Of a DNA stretch of 11,223 bases, positions 1 through 7,309 are shown in pieces; the stretch's first letter is position 1, and the number at the start of each line of letters is the position of its first letter. Both the position numbers and the translations under genes were made by a program. Source of the DNA: an uncultured Bacteroidales bacterium (lineage in GTDB: Bacteria; Bacteroidota; Bacteroidia; Bacteroidales; P3); assembly GCA_937876865.1 (NCBI GenBank), contig CALEFF010000025.1, forward strand, positions 1 through 11,223. The letters are read 5' to 3'. The notes under the pieces are model-generated. The model did no database searches, had not been told where the DNA came from, and worked only from the letters and a program-made list of their open reading frames with translations.

Positions 1-1
1 A

Positions 2-136
2 AAATGTACAGGCAACGGTTCAAACAAACGTTGCAGTGGCTGGCAACCATGGCGCGACCTGCGCAGTCCATCAACAGAATACCCCAGCTGGCAGGCCGCC
101 GCATCCGCATGCTGTCGCGCCAAAGGTCTGCGATAA
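2..136 (+). CDS. Possible 3' end of an unrecognised Cys/Trp-containing protein (partial at left edge)
   Basis: This frame is open from the left edge and ends with TAA at 134-136. It gives about 44 residues ending ...YPSWQAAASACCRAKGLR, with four Cys and three Trp. The stop lies 15 nt before a good intrinsic terminator, which is where a gene end is expected. I do not recognise the family. The two other plus-strand frames are also open through this stretch, as is at least one minus-strand frame, so the frame choice rests mainly on the stop-to-terminator spacing. The stretch is clearly richer in GC than the rest of the window, which suggests a different origin from the Bacteroidota genes to the right. 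Confidence 0.35.
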   Translation, partial: KCTGNGSNKRCSGWQPWRDLRSPSTEYPSWQAAASACCRAKGLR

Positions 137-151
137 ACCAAGGTTCAGTAA

Positions 152-179
152 AAAAAATCCCGCAATCGCGGGATTTTTT
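152..179. terminator. Bidirectional intrinsic terminator
   Basis: A GC-rich core (TCCCGC / GCGGGA) with loop AATC is flanked by A6 on the left and T6 on the right, giving a 12-bp stem. It can end transcription in both directions. It sits between the possible gene end at 136 (plus) and the stop of the small minus-strand gene at 199, as expected for a shared terminator between convergent units. The core is much richer in GC than the terminators elsewhere in this window. Confidence 0.85.
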
Positions 180-198
180 AATATGAAAAAATTTCTTA

Positions 199-423
199 TT
201 ATTCTTCAATCCAAACCAATGCACGACCAGCAGGTGCATTATCTGATGGTCGCTCGATAGGAACAGAATTAGCCATTAAATCTACGTACGTACGATTCGG
301 AACCTGTTGTGCAACATTAGACACAGTTGTGTCAGCGGTGCCTGTACCACCAGTTACCGGCACATCTTCTGCAAATGCAGCGCCACAAAACAAGCAAATA
401 ATCCCAACAAGTAACAAACGCAT
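199..423 (-). CDS. Small secreted protein of unknown function
   Basis: 74 aa. Residues 1-18 (MRLLLVGIICLFCGAAFA) form a classical Sec signal peptide with an AFA cleavage site. The mature part is only about 56 aa, rich in Thr/Val/Gly at first and ending GRALVWIEE. It has no Cys, so it is not a lipoprotein, and no further membrane segment. I do not recognise a family. The start at 423 was chosen because AAGGAG lies 6 nt upstream (430-435). A start 12 codons further up (459) would put the -10 box inside the coding region and would spoil the signal peptide. The gene has its own promoter (446-454) and terminator (152-179), so it is a complete monocistronic unit. Its expression signals are of proteobacterial type, unlike those of the genes at positions above ~480. 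Confidence 0.75.
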   Translation of the reverse strand: MRLLLVGIICLFCGAAFAEDVPVTGGTGTADTTVSNVAQQVPNRTYVDLMANSVPIERPSDNAPAGRALVWIEE

Positions 424-429
424 TCTTTT

Positions 430-435
430 CTCCTT
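430..435 (-). promoter_or_regulatory. Strong Shine-Dalgarno site for the small secreted protein
   Basis: AAGGAG on the minus strand, 6 nt before the ATG at 423. It fixes the start codon of the 74-aa protein. Bacteroidota genes rarely have such sites, so it also supports a foreign origin for this segment. Confidence 0.7.
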
Positions 436-445
436 TGTTGAATCT

Positions 446-454
446 ATTATATCA
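446..454 (-). promoter_or_regulatory. Extended -10 promoter (TGATATAAT)
   Basis: The minus strand reads TGATATAAT, a perfect TGnTATAAT extended -10, 22 nt upstream of the start codon at 423. A TTGACT lies upstream at 21-nt spacing, too far for a normal -35, but an extended -10 does not need one. The architecture is that of a sigma-70 promoter as in Proteobacteria or Firmicutes. The Bacteroidota-type promoters in this window use TAnnTTTG instead. Confidence 0.65.
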
Positions 455-474
455 TGCATTTTCGCTGCAGAAAG

Positions 475-621
475 TCAAGAAGAACCTAAGAAAGAAACTT
501 TTTCTCCTGCGTGCAAATATTCTTTTGTTACGCCTAAAAATGCTTCAAACGCTTTTTGAGCATCTGTTTTTGACATTCCAGCTCTTTCAGCCATTTTGTC
601 AGTAAATTCTTTTTTTGTCAT
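475..621 (-). pseudogene. 5' fragment of an HU-family DNA-binding protein gene
   Basis: 48 codons starting MTKKEFTDKMAERAG and running to ...AGEKVSFLG, then two unrelated Ser codons and TGA. This matches the N-terminal helical dimerisation half of HU/IHF proteins, which bend and compact DNA in the nucleoid. HU proteins are about 90 aa and continue after this point with GFGTF and the DNA-binding beta arm. All of that is missing, so the product could not bind DNA normally. Neither of the other two minus frames beyond codon 46 resembles the missing half, so a simple frameshift does not explain the loss. The gene has its own Bacteroidota promoter (660-690), so the intact parent was probably a normal gene. 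The break falls at about 483/484, where the sequence character changes. Confidence 0.75.
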
Positions 622-659
622 ATCTATTTGGTTTTTAATTTGTTGATTTATAAACGTTG

Positions 660-690
660 CAAATGTAATTATTTTTAAAATATCAACAAA
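660..690 (-). promoter_or_regulatory. Bacteroidota-type promoter for the HU fragment
   Basis: On the minus strand there is a -33 TTTG (687-690), a 19-nt spacer and a -7 TACATTTG (660-667). This fits the TTTG / TAnnTTTG pattern recognised by the Bacteroidota primary sigma factor. The predicted start of transcription is near 653, leaving about 30 nt before the ATG at 621. Confidence 0.7.
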
Positions 691-697
691 ATTTTTT

Positions 698-721
698 AAA
701 GAAAAAAATCTTTTTTTCTTT
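698..721. repeat. Perfect A/T palindrome, possible weak terminator after fmt
   Basis: AAAGAAAAAAA, then TC, then TTTTTTTCTTT: 11-bp complementary arms with almost no loop, between the fmt stop (746) and the HU promoter. In minus-strand transcripts it could form an A-U hairpin ending in a U run and serve as a weak terminator of the large operon. It lies in a low-complexity A/T tract (about 690-755), so it may also be only compositional. Confidence 0.3.
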
Positions 722-745
722 GTTTTTTTTAATTTTTTCTTTGTT

Positions 746-1711
746 TTATTTTTTTATTTCTAAGACTTCTGAGGTTAGTTTCAATCCTTTGATTAACTCT
801 TTTGCTGGCATTCGTTTTTTTCCGCTTAATTGTAAATCAAACAGTTGAACTAATCCATCTTGACAACTAACGGTTATTGTTTCTTTGTCTTGAATTTTGA
901 AAATACCACATTGTGTGGATTGATTTTCTTTTGGTAAAAATTTTGCTTTAAAAACTTTAAATTGATAGATTTTACCGTCTATTTTATCTATAAATTGCGT
1001 TGTTGCAGCGGGATAAGGACTCATTCCACGAATTAAATTTATAATTTTTTCGCCTTTTTCATTCCAATTTATAGATGTGGTTTCCTTGAAAATTTTTGGT
1101 GCAGGTTTTAAATTCTCACTTTGAGGTTGTGAAATTGTTTGAAGATTTGGCAAAAGTAGTTTTTCTATTGTTCTTTCAATCAAAGGAAATGCTTTTTCCA
1201 TCATTTCATCGTGCAATTCTCCTGCTGTGGTTTCTTCCCCTATTTCAATGGTTTCTTGTAATAAGATTTCTCCTTCATCGGTTTTTTCGTTCAAAAGGAA
1301 TGTTGTCATACCTGTTTGTGTTTCTCCATTGATGATTGCCCAATTTATTGGTGCTGCTCCACGATATTGTGGCAAGAGTGAGGTATGTAGATTGAACGTT
1401 CCGTATTTTGCAAGACTGTAAATGCTTTTTGGAATCATACGATAAGCCAACACTACTTGAATATCGGGTTGTAAGGCTGTGATTTGGTCAATAAAAGTTT
1501 GTTCATTGAGTTTTGTTGGTTGAAATAGTGGTAGATTATTATTGAGTGCGTATTGTTTTACGGGAGAATAATTTATTTTTTGTCCTCTGCCCGATGGTTT
1601 ATCGGGCTGAGTAACTACTGCAATTATGTTATATTTATTTGAATGAAGTTGTTCGAGTTGGTATGCTGCAATTTCTGGTGTGCCGTAAAAGATTATTTTT
1701 TTGTTTTTCAT
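746..1711 (-). CDS. fmt: Methionyl-tRNA formyltransferase
   Basis: Transfers a formyl group from 10-formyl-tetrahydrofolate to Met-tRNA(fMet), producing the initiator tRNA in the cytoplasm. 321 aa, close to the usual ~315. The N-terminal formyltransferase domain (about 1-205) carries the SLLPQYRG signature at 111-118. The catalytic triad residues N107, H109 and D145 are all present at the spacing known from the E. coli enzyme (N106/H108/D144). The C-terminal tRNA-binding domain follows (about 206-315). Its ATG shares bases with the ribH stop codon (ATGA), a 4-nt overlap typical of translational coupling. It is the last gene of the six-gene operon, and its TAA at 746-748 is followed by A/T-rich low-complexity sequence. 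Confidence 0.97.
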   Translation of the reverse strand: MKNKKIIFYGTPEIAAYQLEQLHSNKYNIIAVVTQPDKPSGRGQKINYSPVKQYALNNNLPLFQPTKLNEQTFIDQITALQPDIQVVLAYRMIPKSIYSLAKYGTFNLHTSLLPQYRGAAPINWAIINGETQTGMTTFLLNEKTDEGEILLQETIEIGEETTAGELHDEMMEKAFPLIERTIEKLLLPNLQTISQPQSENLKPAPKIFKETTSINWNEKGEKIINLIRGMSPYPAATTQFIDKIDGKIYQFKVFKAKFLPKENQSTQCGIFKIQDKETITVSCQDGLVQLFDLQLSGKKRMPAKELIKGLKLTSEVLEIKK

Positions 1712-2187
1712 AGTGCAGCCATTTTTAATGCAGTGATAGCGGCTTCAATTCCTTTATTACCGTGTTTTCCTCCACTTCTATCGATTGCTTGTTGCAAATC
1801 ATTTGTTGTAAGCACTCCAAAAATAACAGGAATTTCTTCTTTTAATTGTAATTGCATTATTCCGTTGGCAACAGCGTCACAAATAAAATCAAAATGACGT
1901 GTTTCGCCTTGAATAACACAGCCCAAACAAATGATAGCACTAAATCTTCTGTTTTTTTCTAATAGTTTTGCTGCTCCAAATGGAAGTTCAAAACTTCCCG
2001 GAACGTGTATGATGTCGATATCTTTTTCATCTACATCATATTTCAAAAGAGTGCTTACTGCACCTTCTAATAAACTATCTGTAATTTGACTATTCCATTC
2101 AGAAACTACTATTCCGAATATTTCTTTTTCGCCCGAGGGCACTTCGTCTTGATTGTATGACGAAAGATTTTTAAGTTGTGATGACAT
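1708..2187 (-). CDS. ribH: 6,7-dimethyl-8-ribityllumazine synthase (lumazine synthase)
   Basis: Condenses 5-amino-6-ribitylamino-uracil with 3,4-dihydroxy-2-butanone 4-phosphate to give lumazine, the penultimate step of riboflavin synthesis. 159 aa, the normal length. Visible motifs are the substrate-contacting W31-N32, VPGSFELP (62-69), GETRHFD (94-100) with the catalytic H98, FGVLTT (123-128), and R137 followed by the phosphate-binding GGKHGNKG. The protein normally assembles into pentamers or 60-mer capsids. It starts 4 nt after the stop of the peptidase gene and overlaps fmt by 4 nt, so it is inside the operon. No other riboflavin gene is in the window. Confidence 0.97.
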   Translation of the reverse strand: MSSQLKNLSSYNQDEVPSGEKEIFGIVVSEWNSQITDSLLEGAVSTLLKYDVDEKDIDIIHVPGSFELPFGAAKLLEKNRRFSAIICLGCVIQGETRHFDFICDAVANGIMQLQLKEEIPVIFGVLTTNDLQQAIDRSGGKHGNKGIEAAITALKMAAL

Positions 2188-2191
2188 AATT

Positions 2192-3319
2192 TTATTTAAT
2201 TCTTATTTTGGTTTTTTCTTTCAATGTTGGTGTTTTTATATTGGGATTCATTTTTTTTAGGGATTCCAATGGTATCTTAAAGCGTTTGGCAATGTCTTTT
2301 AGTTTTTCTCCTTTATTTGCTACAATAAATTGTTGTCCTGCTTTGGTTGATGTGTCTTTTGCTAGTGCTTTTACATCGTATTGTGGTATTTCCCCCGATT
2401 TAATCTTTTTTCTTTCTTTTGCAATCAAGGTTGAAGGAGAAATATATGGCTTGTTTTCAAAACATTTATCCACTTTTGAAAGTTTTGATTTTTGAGTTTT
2501 TTTATTAGCTTTTTGTTGTGAGGATTCTACTCCAAAATATGTTTTATCTATTCTTAGAAATGATGTTTTTATGCTATAAGTTTCTAAATCAAATATCCAT
2601 TCGGGGTCAAAGCAAGCATACATTAGTCGACATTCAAAATGAAGGTGTGGACCGGTTGAACGACCTGTGCTTCCGCCTAAACCAATGACATCACCTGCTT
2701 TTACTTCTTGTCCTACCTTTACGTTGATTTTTGAGAGATGTCCATAAAGGGTTTCAAGATTGTTGTAATGGCGAATAACAATACAATTACCGTATCCTCC
2801 ATTGTATTTTGCTAAACGAACAACTCCGTCAAAGGCTGCGTGAATCGGGTCGCCTGTGTTGAGAGCTATGTCAATTCCTGAGTGAGGTCTACCCCAACGC
2901 CAACCGTATGAGGAACTTTTTCGTTTTTTTATTGGAAAACAAAAGTTTTGTCCTTTATCGGGATTTATCAGTCTTAATACTATTTCATCGGGTACGTCTT
3001 TGAATGAGAAATTTGGTACTTTAACTCTCTCATTATACCATGTACTTTCGTAAAGTGTGGAAGAGGGTATTTTAGTATTATTAGATGTGTATGTGGATTT
3101 TACTTTTGTTTTTGCATCCTCTGTTTTAGTTAAATCTATCTTTGCATTTTCTTCTTCTTTTTGTTGTTGTTTTTGTTGTGGTTTAATGGTGTGAATATAG
3201 TAAAGAGAGTCTGCAAAACGCCTTGAAGCAGATTTTTCTTTTTTCTCATTGTTTTGAGCAAAGGAAACAACGCTTAATAAAAGTATGATTAGATATAAAA
3301 TTAGTTTTTTATTATTCAT
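2192..3319 (-). CDS. Secreted M23-family peptidoglycan endopeptidase with C-terminal LysM
   Basis: 375 aa. Residues 1-21 form a signal peptide ending VSFA-Q, so the protein acts in the periplasm. A charged, Lys/Gln/Glu-rich linker (about 22-75) precedes the LytM/M23 domain (about 125-245). The zinc ligands are visible as H146 and D150 (HSGID) and H227 in the HLH motif (225-227), with the second catalytic His at H194 (YGHL). All are intact, so an active endopeptidase that cuts peptide cross-links in peptidoglycan is expected. A LysM domain at about 330-374 would hold it on glycan strands. The start codon overlaps the end of rpoN by 8 nt (ATGAATAA), and ribH follows after 4 nt. It may act in cell-wall remodelling or cell separation; the exact cleavage site is not deducible. 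Confidence 0.93.
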   Translation of the reverse strand: MNNKKLILYLIILLLSVVSFAQNNEKKEKSASRRFADSLYYIHTIKPQQKQQQKEEENAKIDLTKTEDAKTKVKSTYTSNNTKIPSSTLYESTWYNERVKVPNFSFKDVPDEIVLRLINPDKGQNFCFPIKKRKSSSYGWRWGRPHSGIDIALNTGDPIHAAFDGVVRLAKYNGGYGNCIVIRHYNNLETLYGHLSKINVKVGQEVKAGDVIGLGGSTGRSTGPHLHFECRLMYACFDPEWIFDLETYSIKTSFLRIDKTYFGVESSQQKANKKTQKSKLSKVDKCFENKPYISPSTLIAKERKKIKSGEIPQYDVKALAKDTSTKAGQQFIVANKGEKLKDIAKRFKIPLESLKKMNPNIKTPTLKEKTKIRIK

Positions 3320-4685
3320 TTATTTTTTTCTTTCTTTTTCCCGCTGATTCTATGCCTAATTGTTGGCGGTATTTTGTGATTGTTCTTCTTGAAAGAGTGA
3401 ATCCTTGTTCTGATAGTTGATTTTCTATTTCTTGGTCTGTGAATGGTGAAAGCTTATCTTCGTTCTCTATTAGTTCTTTTATGATATTGCGAATTGAGTT
3501 TGAGGAAATAGTTTCCCCATCTTTGTTTTCAATGGATTTTGTAAAAAGTGTTCTTACTTTAAAAGTGCCAAAATGTGTTTGCATATACTTATCGTTAGAC
3601 AAACGAGAAAGTGTGGATTCGGAAAAACCTGTTCGTAGTTTTATGTCTTCGTATTTCATTGGACGAAGCCTCATTACATCTCCTTCTTGAAAATATTCTT
3701 CTTGGTAAGCAATTATTTCTTTAACAAAAGTATCGAGTGTTTGAGCTCTATTATTGTATGCAGCAATGAAAAGTTCAGCTGCTTCTATTTTATCTTTTAG
3801 AAATTTTATTGTTTTTTTGTCTTGTTGTTTTGATGTTTCCAATTTCTCTAATAGTCTTTTACTTTCTTGATTGACTTGAAGCGTTCTATTCGATATTTTA
3901 TTGAGTTTGTATTTTATTTTGCCATCACTATTCCAAACTGTTATGTCTGGAATTATGTAATGTTCTTTTTCTTGTGTGTATTCTATGTTTCCTGGTGAAA
4001 GTTCAAGACTTTGAATTAGTTTAAAGGCCTCTCCTAACTCTTCTTTACTACAAGAAAGTTTTTGTTGTAGCCTCTGAAAATCTTTTTTACAAAATTCTAT
4101 CCAAAAATCCGATATAATTTTTTTTGCAAGTTTTAAAGATGGATTGTTGTTTCCAAGTCGCAAGAGTTGTAGGCTAAGACATTCTTGATGACTTCTTGCT
4201 GCTATTCCTGCTGGTTCAAAGTTTTGTATTATTTTTAGAACTTTTTCTATTTGTGAAATTTCTATTTCTTGTAAAGTTTCAAAATAAATGTCATCTGCTA
4301 TTGCACCTAAATCTCGTGTTAAATAGCCTCTTTCATCTAAATTGCCAATTAAAAACTCTCCTATTTGATATTCTTTTTCTGTTATATTGCTTAGGTGAAG
4401 TTGATCTATTAAATCTTCCGCTAAGGTTATAGGTGTAGGTGTGTTTATGCCGATTTGATCTTTGTCAGCAAAATTTCTTATATCTAAATTTTTATATGAT
4501 GAGGAATACCAATGAGTTGAATAATCTCCTTCCTCTTCTTCAAGATAAGGATTATCTTGTTTTTCTTTTTCTATTCTATCTTCCAACGCCTCGGAAGGCA
4601 ACTCCAACAACTCCCCACTTAGTTTTTGAAGTGGGGATAATGCTTGGCGTTGTATTTGTTTTAACTTAGTTTGTGTTTTTGCCAC
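3312..4685 (-). CDS. rpoN: RNA polymerase sigma-54 factor
   Basis: Alternative sigma factor that recognises -24/-12 promoters and needs AAA+ enhancer-binding activators. 457 aa, within the usual range. Region I (1-50) has the Gln/Leu-rich activator-responsive start, followed by an acidic Region II (about 50-60). The core-binding domain is at about 90-280. The helix-turn-helix segment is at 345-381 (GFSESTLSRLSNDKY). The RpoN box is SRRTITKYRQ at 432-441, the -24 recognition element (family consensus ARRTVAKYRE). No activator gene is in the window. It starts 7 nt after the asnS stop, and its last 8 nt overlap the start of the M23 peptidase gene, so the two are probably translationally coupled. 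Confidence 0.96.
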   Translation of the reverse strand: MAKTQTKLKQIQRQALSPLQKLSGELLELPSEALEDRIEKEKQDNPYLEEEEGDYSTHWYSSSYKNLDIRNFADKDQIGINTPTPITLAEDLIDQLHLSNITEKEYQIGEFLIGNLDERGYLTRDLGAIADDIYFETLQEIEISQIEKVLKIIQNFEPAGIAARSHQECLSLQLLRLGNNNPSLKLAKKIISDFWIEFCKKDFQRLQQKLSCSKEELGEAFKLIQSLELSPGNIEYTQEKEHYIIPDITVWNSDGKIKYKLNKISNRTLQVNQESKRLLEKLETSKQQDKKTIKFLKDKIEAAELFIAAYNNRAQTLDTFVKEIIAYQEEYFQEGDVMRLRPMKYEDIKLRTGFSESTLSRLSNDKYMQTHFGTFKVRTLFTKSIENKDGETISSNSIRNIIKELIENEDKLSPFTDQEIENQLSEQGFTLSRRTITKYRQQLGIESAGKRKKKINE

Positions 4686-4692
4686 CTGTAAA

Positions 4693-6096
4693 TTAGTAGT
4701 TTGCGTTTTTTGGATAACGAGGGAATGGTATCACATCTCTAATGTTACTCATTCCTGTTACAAATAGCAACAAACGTTCAAAACCTAAACCAAATCCAGA
4801 GTGAGGTGCAGAGCCGAATCTACGAGTATCAAGATACCAATCCATATCTTTTGCTTCTATTCCAACCTCCGCCATTCTTGCAAGAAGTTTATCCATATTT
4901 TCTTCTCTTTGTGAGCCTCCTATTATTTCACCTATTAGAGGAAATAATACATCCATACCTCTTACTGTTTTTCCATCTTCGTTTTGTTTCATATAGAAGG
5001 CTTTTATTTCCTTAGGATAGTCTGTTAAGATTACTGGAGATTTAAAATGTTTTTCTACAAGGTATCTTTCGTGTTCGCTTTGAAGGTCTACACCCCAATG
5101 AATAGGGAATTCAAATTTTTGTTTTGCTTGTGAAAGAATTTCTATTGCTTCTGTGTATGTTAAACGAACGAATTGATTATCTACAACAAAGCGTAGGCGT
5201 TCTAAAAGTTCTTTATCATACATTGATTGAAGGAATTCTAAGTCATCTTGACAATTTTCTAATGCGTATTTTACAAGATATTTAATAAAATCTTCGGCCA
5301 AATCCATATTATCTTCAATTTCAAAGAATGCCATTTCTGGTTCTATCATCCAAAACTCTGAAAGGTGACGTGGAGTATTTGAGTTTTCTGCTCTAAATGT
5401 AGGTCCAAAAGTGTAAATCTTTCCTAAACTCATTGCACCAAGCTCTCCTTCTAATTGTCCACTTACTGTTAAAGATGTATGTCTACCAAAGAAATCTTGC
5501 GAATAGTCAATTTTTCCATCAATTCTTGGAAGATTTTCAAGATCTAATGTAGTTACTTGGAACATTTCCCCTGCTCCTTCACAATCGCTTGCAGTTATAA
5601 GTGGTGAATGCCAATAAAAGAATCCTCTATCATTAAAATATTTATGTATTGCATAGGCCATTGCGTGTCTTACTCTGAAAACTGCTGAGAAAGTATTTGT
5701 TCTTGGACGAAGGTGTGCTATTTCTCTAAGAAACTCTAAGGTATGTCCTTTCTTTTGTAAAGGATATGTTTCCACATCGGCTTCTCCGTAAATTTCTATT
5801 TCATTTGCTTGAATTTCTACGCTTTGTCCTTTCCCCATTGATTCAACTAACAAACCGTTTACTCTCAAACATGCACCTGTTGTTATTCTTTTTAAAATAT
5901 CTTCTGAGAATTTTTCTACATCTGCTACAACTTGTATATTTTTAATTGTAGAACCATCGTTCAATGCAATGAATGCCACATGTTTATTACCTCTTTTTGT
6001 TTTTACCCAACCTTTTACACAAATTTCTTTACCAATTGAGTCTTTAATTGTTTCTTTAAATAGATTTATTATTTCTATTCTTTTTATGCTTTCCAT
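4693..6096 (-). CDS. asnS: Asparaginyl-tRNA synthetase
   Basis: Class II aminoacyl-tRNA synthetase that charges tRNA(Asn) with asparagine. 467 aa, full length. The N-terminal OB-fold anticodon-binding domain (about 20-105) carries VKGWVKTKRGNKHVAF. The catalytic domain shows the motif 2 region at about 228-256 (TFRAENSNTPRHLSEFWM) and motif 3 at 434-467 (GFGLGFERLLLF, then SNIRDVIPFPR). Asparaginyl rather than aspartyl specificity is supported by the overall AsnRS pattern: the short form, with no bacterial AspRS GAD insertion. It is separated from manC by 18 nt and from rpoN by 7 nt. Having AsnRS means the cell can charge tRNA(Asn) directly. Confidence 0.96.
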   Translation of the reverse strand: MESIKRIEIINLFKETIKDSIGKEICVKGWVKTKRGNKHVAFIALNDGSTIKNIQVVADVEKFSEDILKRITTGACLRVNGLLVESMGKGQSVEIQANEIEIYGEADVETYPLQKKGHTLEFLREIAHLRPRTNTFSAVFRVRHAMAYAIHKYFNDRGFFYWHSPLITASDCEGAGEMFQVTTLDLENLPRIDGKIDYSQDFFGRHTSLTVSGQLEGELGAMSLGKIYTFGPTFRAENSNTPRHLSEFWMIEPEMAFFEIEDNMDLAEDFIKYLVKYALENCQDDLEFLQSMYDKELLERLRFVVDNQFVRLTYTEAIEILSQAKQKFEFPIHWGVDLQSEHERYLVEKHFKSPVILTDYPKEIKAFYMKQNEDGKTVRGMDVLFPLIGEIIGGSQREENMDKLLARMAEVGIEAKDMDWYLDTRRFGSAPHSGFGLGFERLLLFVTGMSNIRDVIPFPRYPKNANY

Positions 6097-6114
6097 TATT
6101 CTATGTATGTTTTT

Positions 6115-7203
6115 TTATAAATAATCATTTCCTTTTTCTACTTCGACATCTGTTACGAATTGTTTTATTCTTTGTTCTTCGCTTTTGTGACAAACCATCA
6201 AAATATCGTCAGAATCAACAACGATATAATCCTCCAATCCTTGCAAGATAACTAATTTATCTTTTGGAGTATTTATCAAACAATTATTAACCTCGTATGT
6301 CATTACATTCTTTCCTATGTAGGAATTAGCGTTTTCATCTTTTTCTCTTTGCTCATAAAGTGCATTCCAAGTACCTATGTCGCTCCAACCAAAAGATGAA
6401 GGAATGACATAAACATTTGAAGCTTTTTCCATAACACCATAATCTATGGAAATTGACGGAGAAGCCGAATATGTAACATCTATAAAATTTTCCTCTTCCT
6501 CTGAGTCATAAAACTCTACACCTTGATTAAATAATTCATAGATTTCTGGCAAGAATTGTTTCATTGATTTTTCTATACTACTTAATGACCAAATAAAAAT
6601 TCCCGCATTCCATAAGAAATCTCCACTCTTAATAAATTGAAGAGCCATTTCATATTCAGGTTTTTCGGTAAAGAGTTTTACTTTCTTTACTTCCTTAGAA
6701 AGATTATCATCATCGGTAAACTGAATATAACCAAATCCAGTATTAGGATAAGTAGGTTCTATACCCAAAGTTATCAACACATCATTATCTTCTACTACCG
6801 AAAAGCCCAATTCAATCTTTTTAACAAACTCTTCTTGATTTAGAATCAAATGATCACTCGGTGCTACAACTATTTTTGCATTAGGATTTCTTTTTTTAAT
6901 CTTAGCATTAGCGTATGCAATACATGGAGCAGTATTTCTTCTGATTGGTTCAGTAATAACACAATCAGGATTAACCGTTGGTAATTGTTCTAAAACCAAA
7001 TCCTTATACAACCTGCTCGTTACAATATATATATTTTCAATTGGGCAAATTGTTTCAAATCTTTTAAAAGTCATTTGAAGGAGTGTTTCCCCTACTCCCA
7101 ATATATCTATGAATTGTTTTGGTTTTTTTGTTCTACTGAGTGGCCAAAAGCGACTTCCTATTCCGCCAGCCATTATAATACAATAGTTGTCTTTACTTAT
7201 CAT
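6115..7203 (-). CDS. manC: Mannose-1-phosphate guanylyltransferase
   Basis: Makes GDP-mannose from mannose-1-phosphate and GTP, a precursor for surface polysaccharides and glycosylation. 362 aa. The nucleotidyltransferase signature AGGIGSRFWPLSRTKKPKQF spans residues 12-31. EPIRRNTAPC (85-94), PSDH (115-118), TGFGYI (155-160), FTEKP (178-182) and WNAGIF (198-203) are all typical of the family. It has no C-terminal phosphomannose isomerase cupin domain, so it is the single-function form. It is the first gene of the minus-strand operon and is divergent from htrA. A TAnnTTTG element lies about 35 nt upstream of its ATG. The symbol is given by family; rfbM or cpsB are used for the same enzyme. 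Confidence 0.93.
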   Translation of the reverse strand: MISKDNYCIIMAGGIGSRFWPLSRTKKPKQFIDILGVGETLLQMTFKRFETICPIENIYIVTSRLYKDLVLEQLPTVNPDCVITEPIRRNTAPCIAYANAKIKKRNPNAKIVVAPSDHLILNQEEFVKKIELGFSVVEDNDVLITLGIEPTYPNTGFGYIQFTDDDNLSKEVKKVKLFTEKPEYEMALQFIKSGDFLWNAGIFIWSLSSIEKSMKQFLPEIYELFNQGVEFYDSEEEENFIDVTYSASPSISIDYGVMEKASNVYVIPSSFGWSDIGTWNALYEQREKDENANSYIGKNVMTYEVNNCLINTPKDKLVILQGLEDYIVVDSDDILMVCHKSEEQRIKQFVTDVEVEKGNDYL

Positions 7204-7237
7204 TTCCTAAGATTATTTCTTTTATCTTATTAACCTG

Positions 7238-7270
7238 CAAAATTAAGTATTATTTTAAGAATAACACAAT
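7238..7270 (-). promoter_or_regulatory. Probable Bacteroidota-type promoter of the manC-fmt operon
   Basis: On the minus strand, -7 TAATTTTG (7238-7245) matches TAnnTTTG. A one-mismatch -33 (ATTG, 7267-7270) lies 21 nt upstream. Transcription would start near 7231, about 28 nt before the manC ATG. The 106-nt divergent spacer (7204-7309) shows no equally good element pointing toward htrA. Confidence 0.5.
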
Positions 7271-7309
7271 TTTTTTAATATTTTACGTTAATATCTAAAA
7301 ACAAAAAAT

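Noticed and set aside
283..294. TACGTACGTACG self-complementary repeat
   Set aside because: A short chance palindrome inside the small secreted protein's coding region (NRTYVD). It has no partner copy and no operator-like position.
424..459. Longer start for the small secreted protein (MHDIIDSTKEKR...)
   Set aside because: It overlaps the extended -10 promoter and the Shine-Dalgarno site, and it would place charged residues ahead of the signal peptide.
454..484. HU fragment ending through a simple frameshift rather than truncation
   Set aside because: I read the other two minus frames beyond codon 46 (LLDFLQRK..., FLTFCSENA...). Neither resembles the GFGTF and beta-arm part of HU, and both stop quickly.
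690..755. Long A/T-rich tract as a possible origin or attachment site
   Set aside because: No ordered repeats, no DnaA-box cluster and no integrase nearby. It is explained by low-complexity spacer sequence plus one A/T palindrome.
3439..5015. Several 60-95 aa plus-strand frames opposite rpoN and asnS (similar ones opposite fmt and the M23 gene)
   Set aside because: They lie wholly antisense to well-recognised genes, show low-complexity Leu/Phe/Ser-rich composition, and have no promoter or ribosome site.
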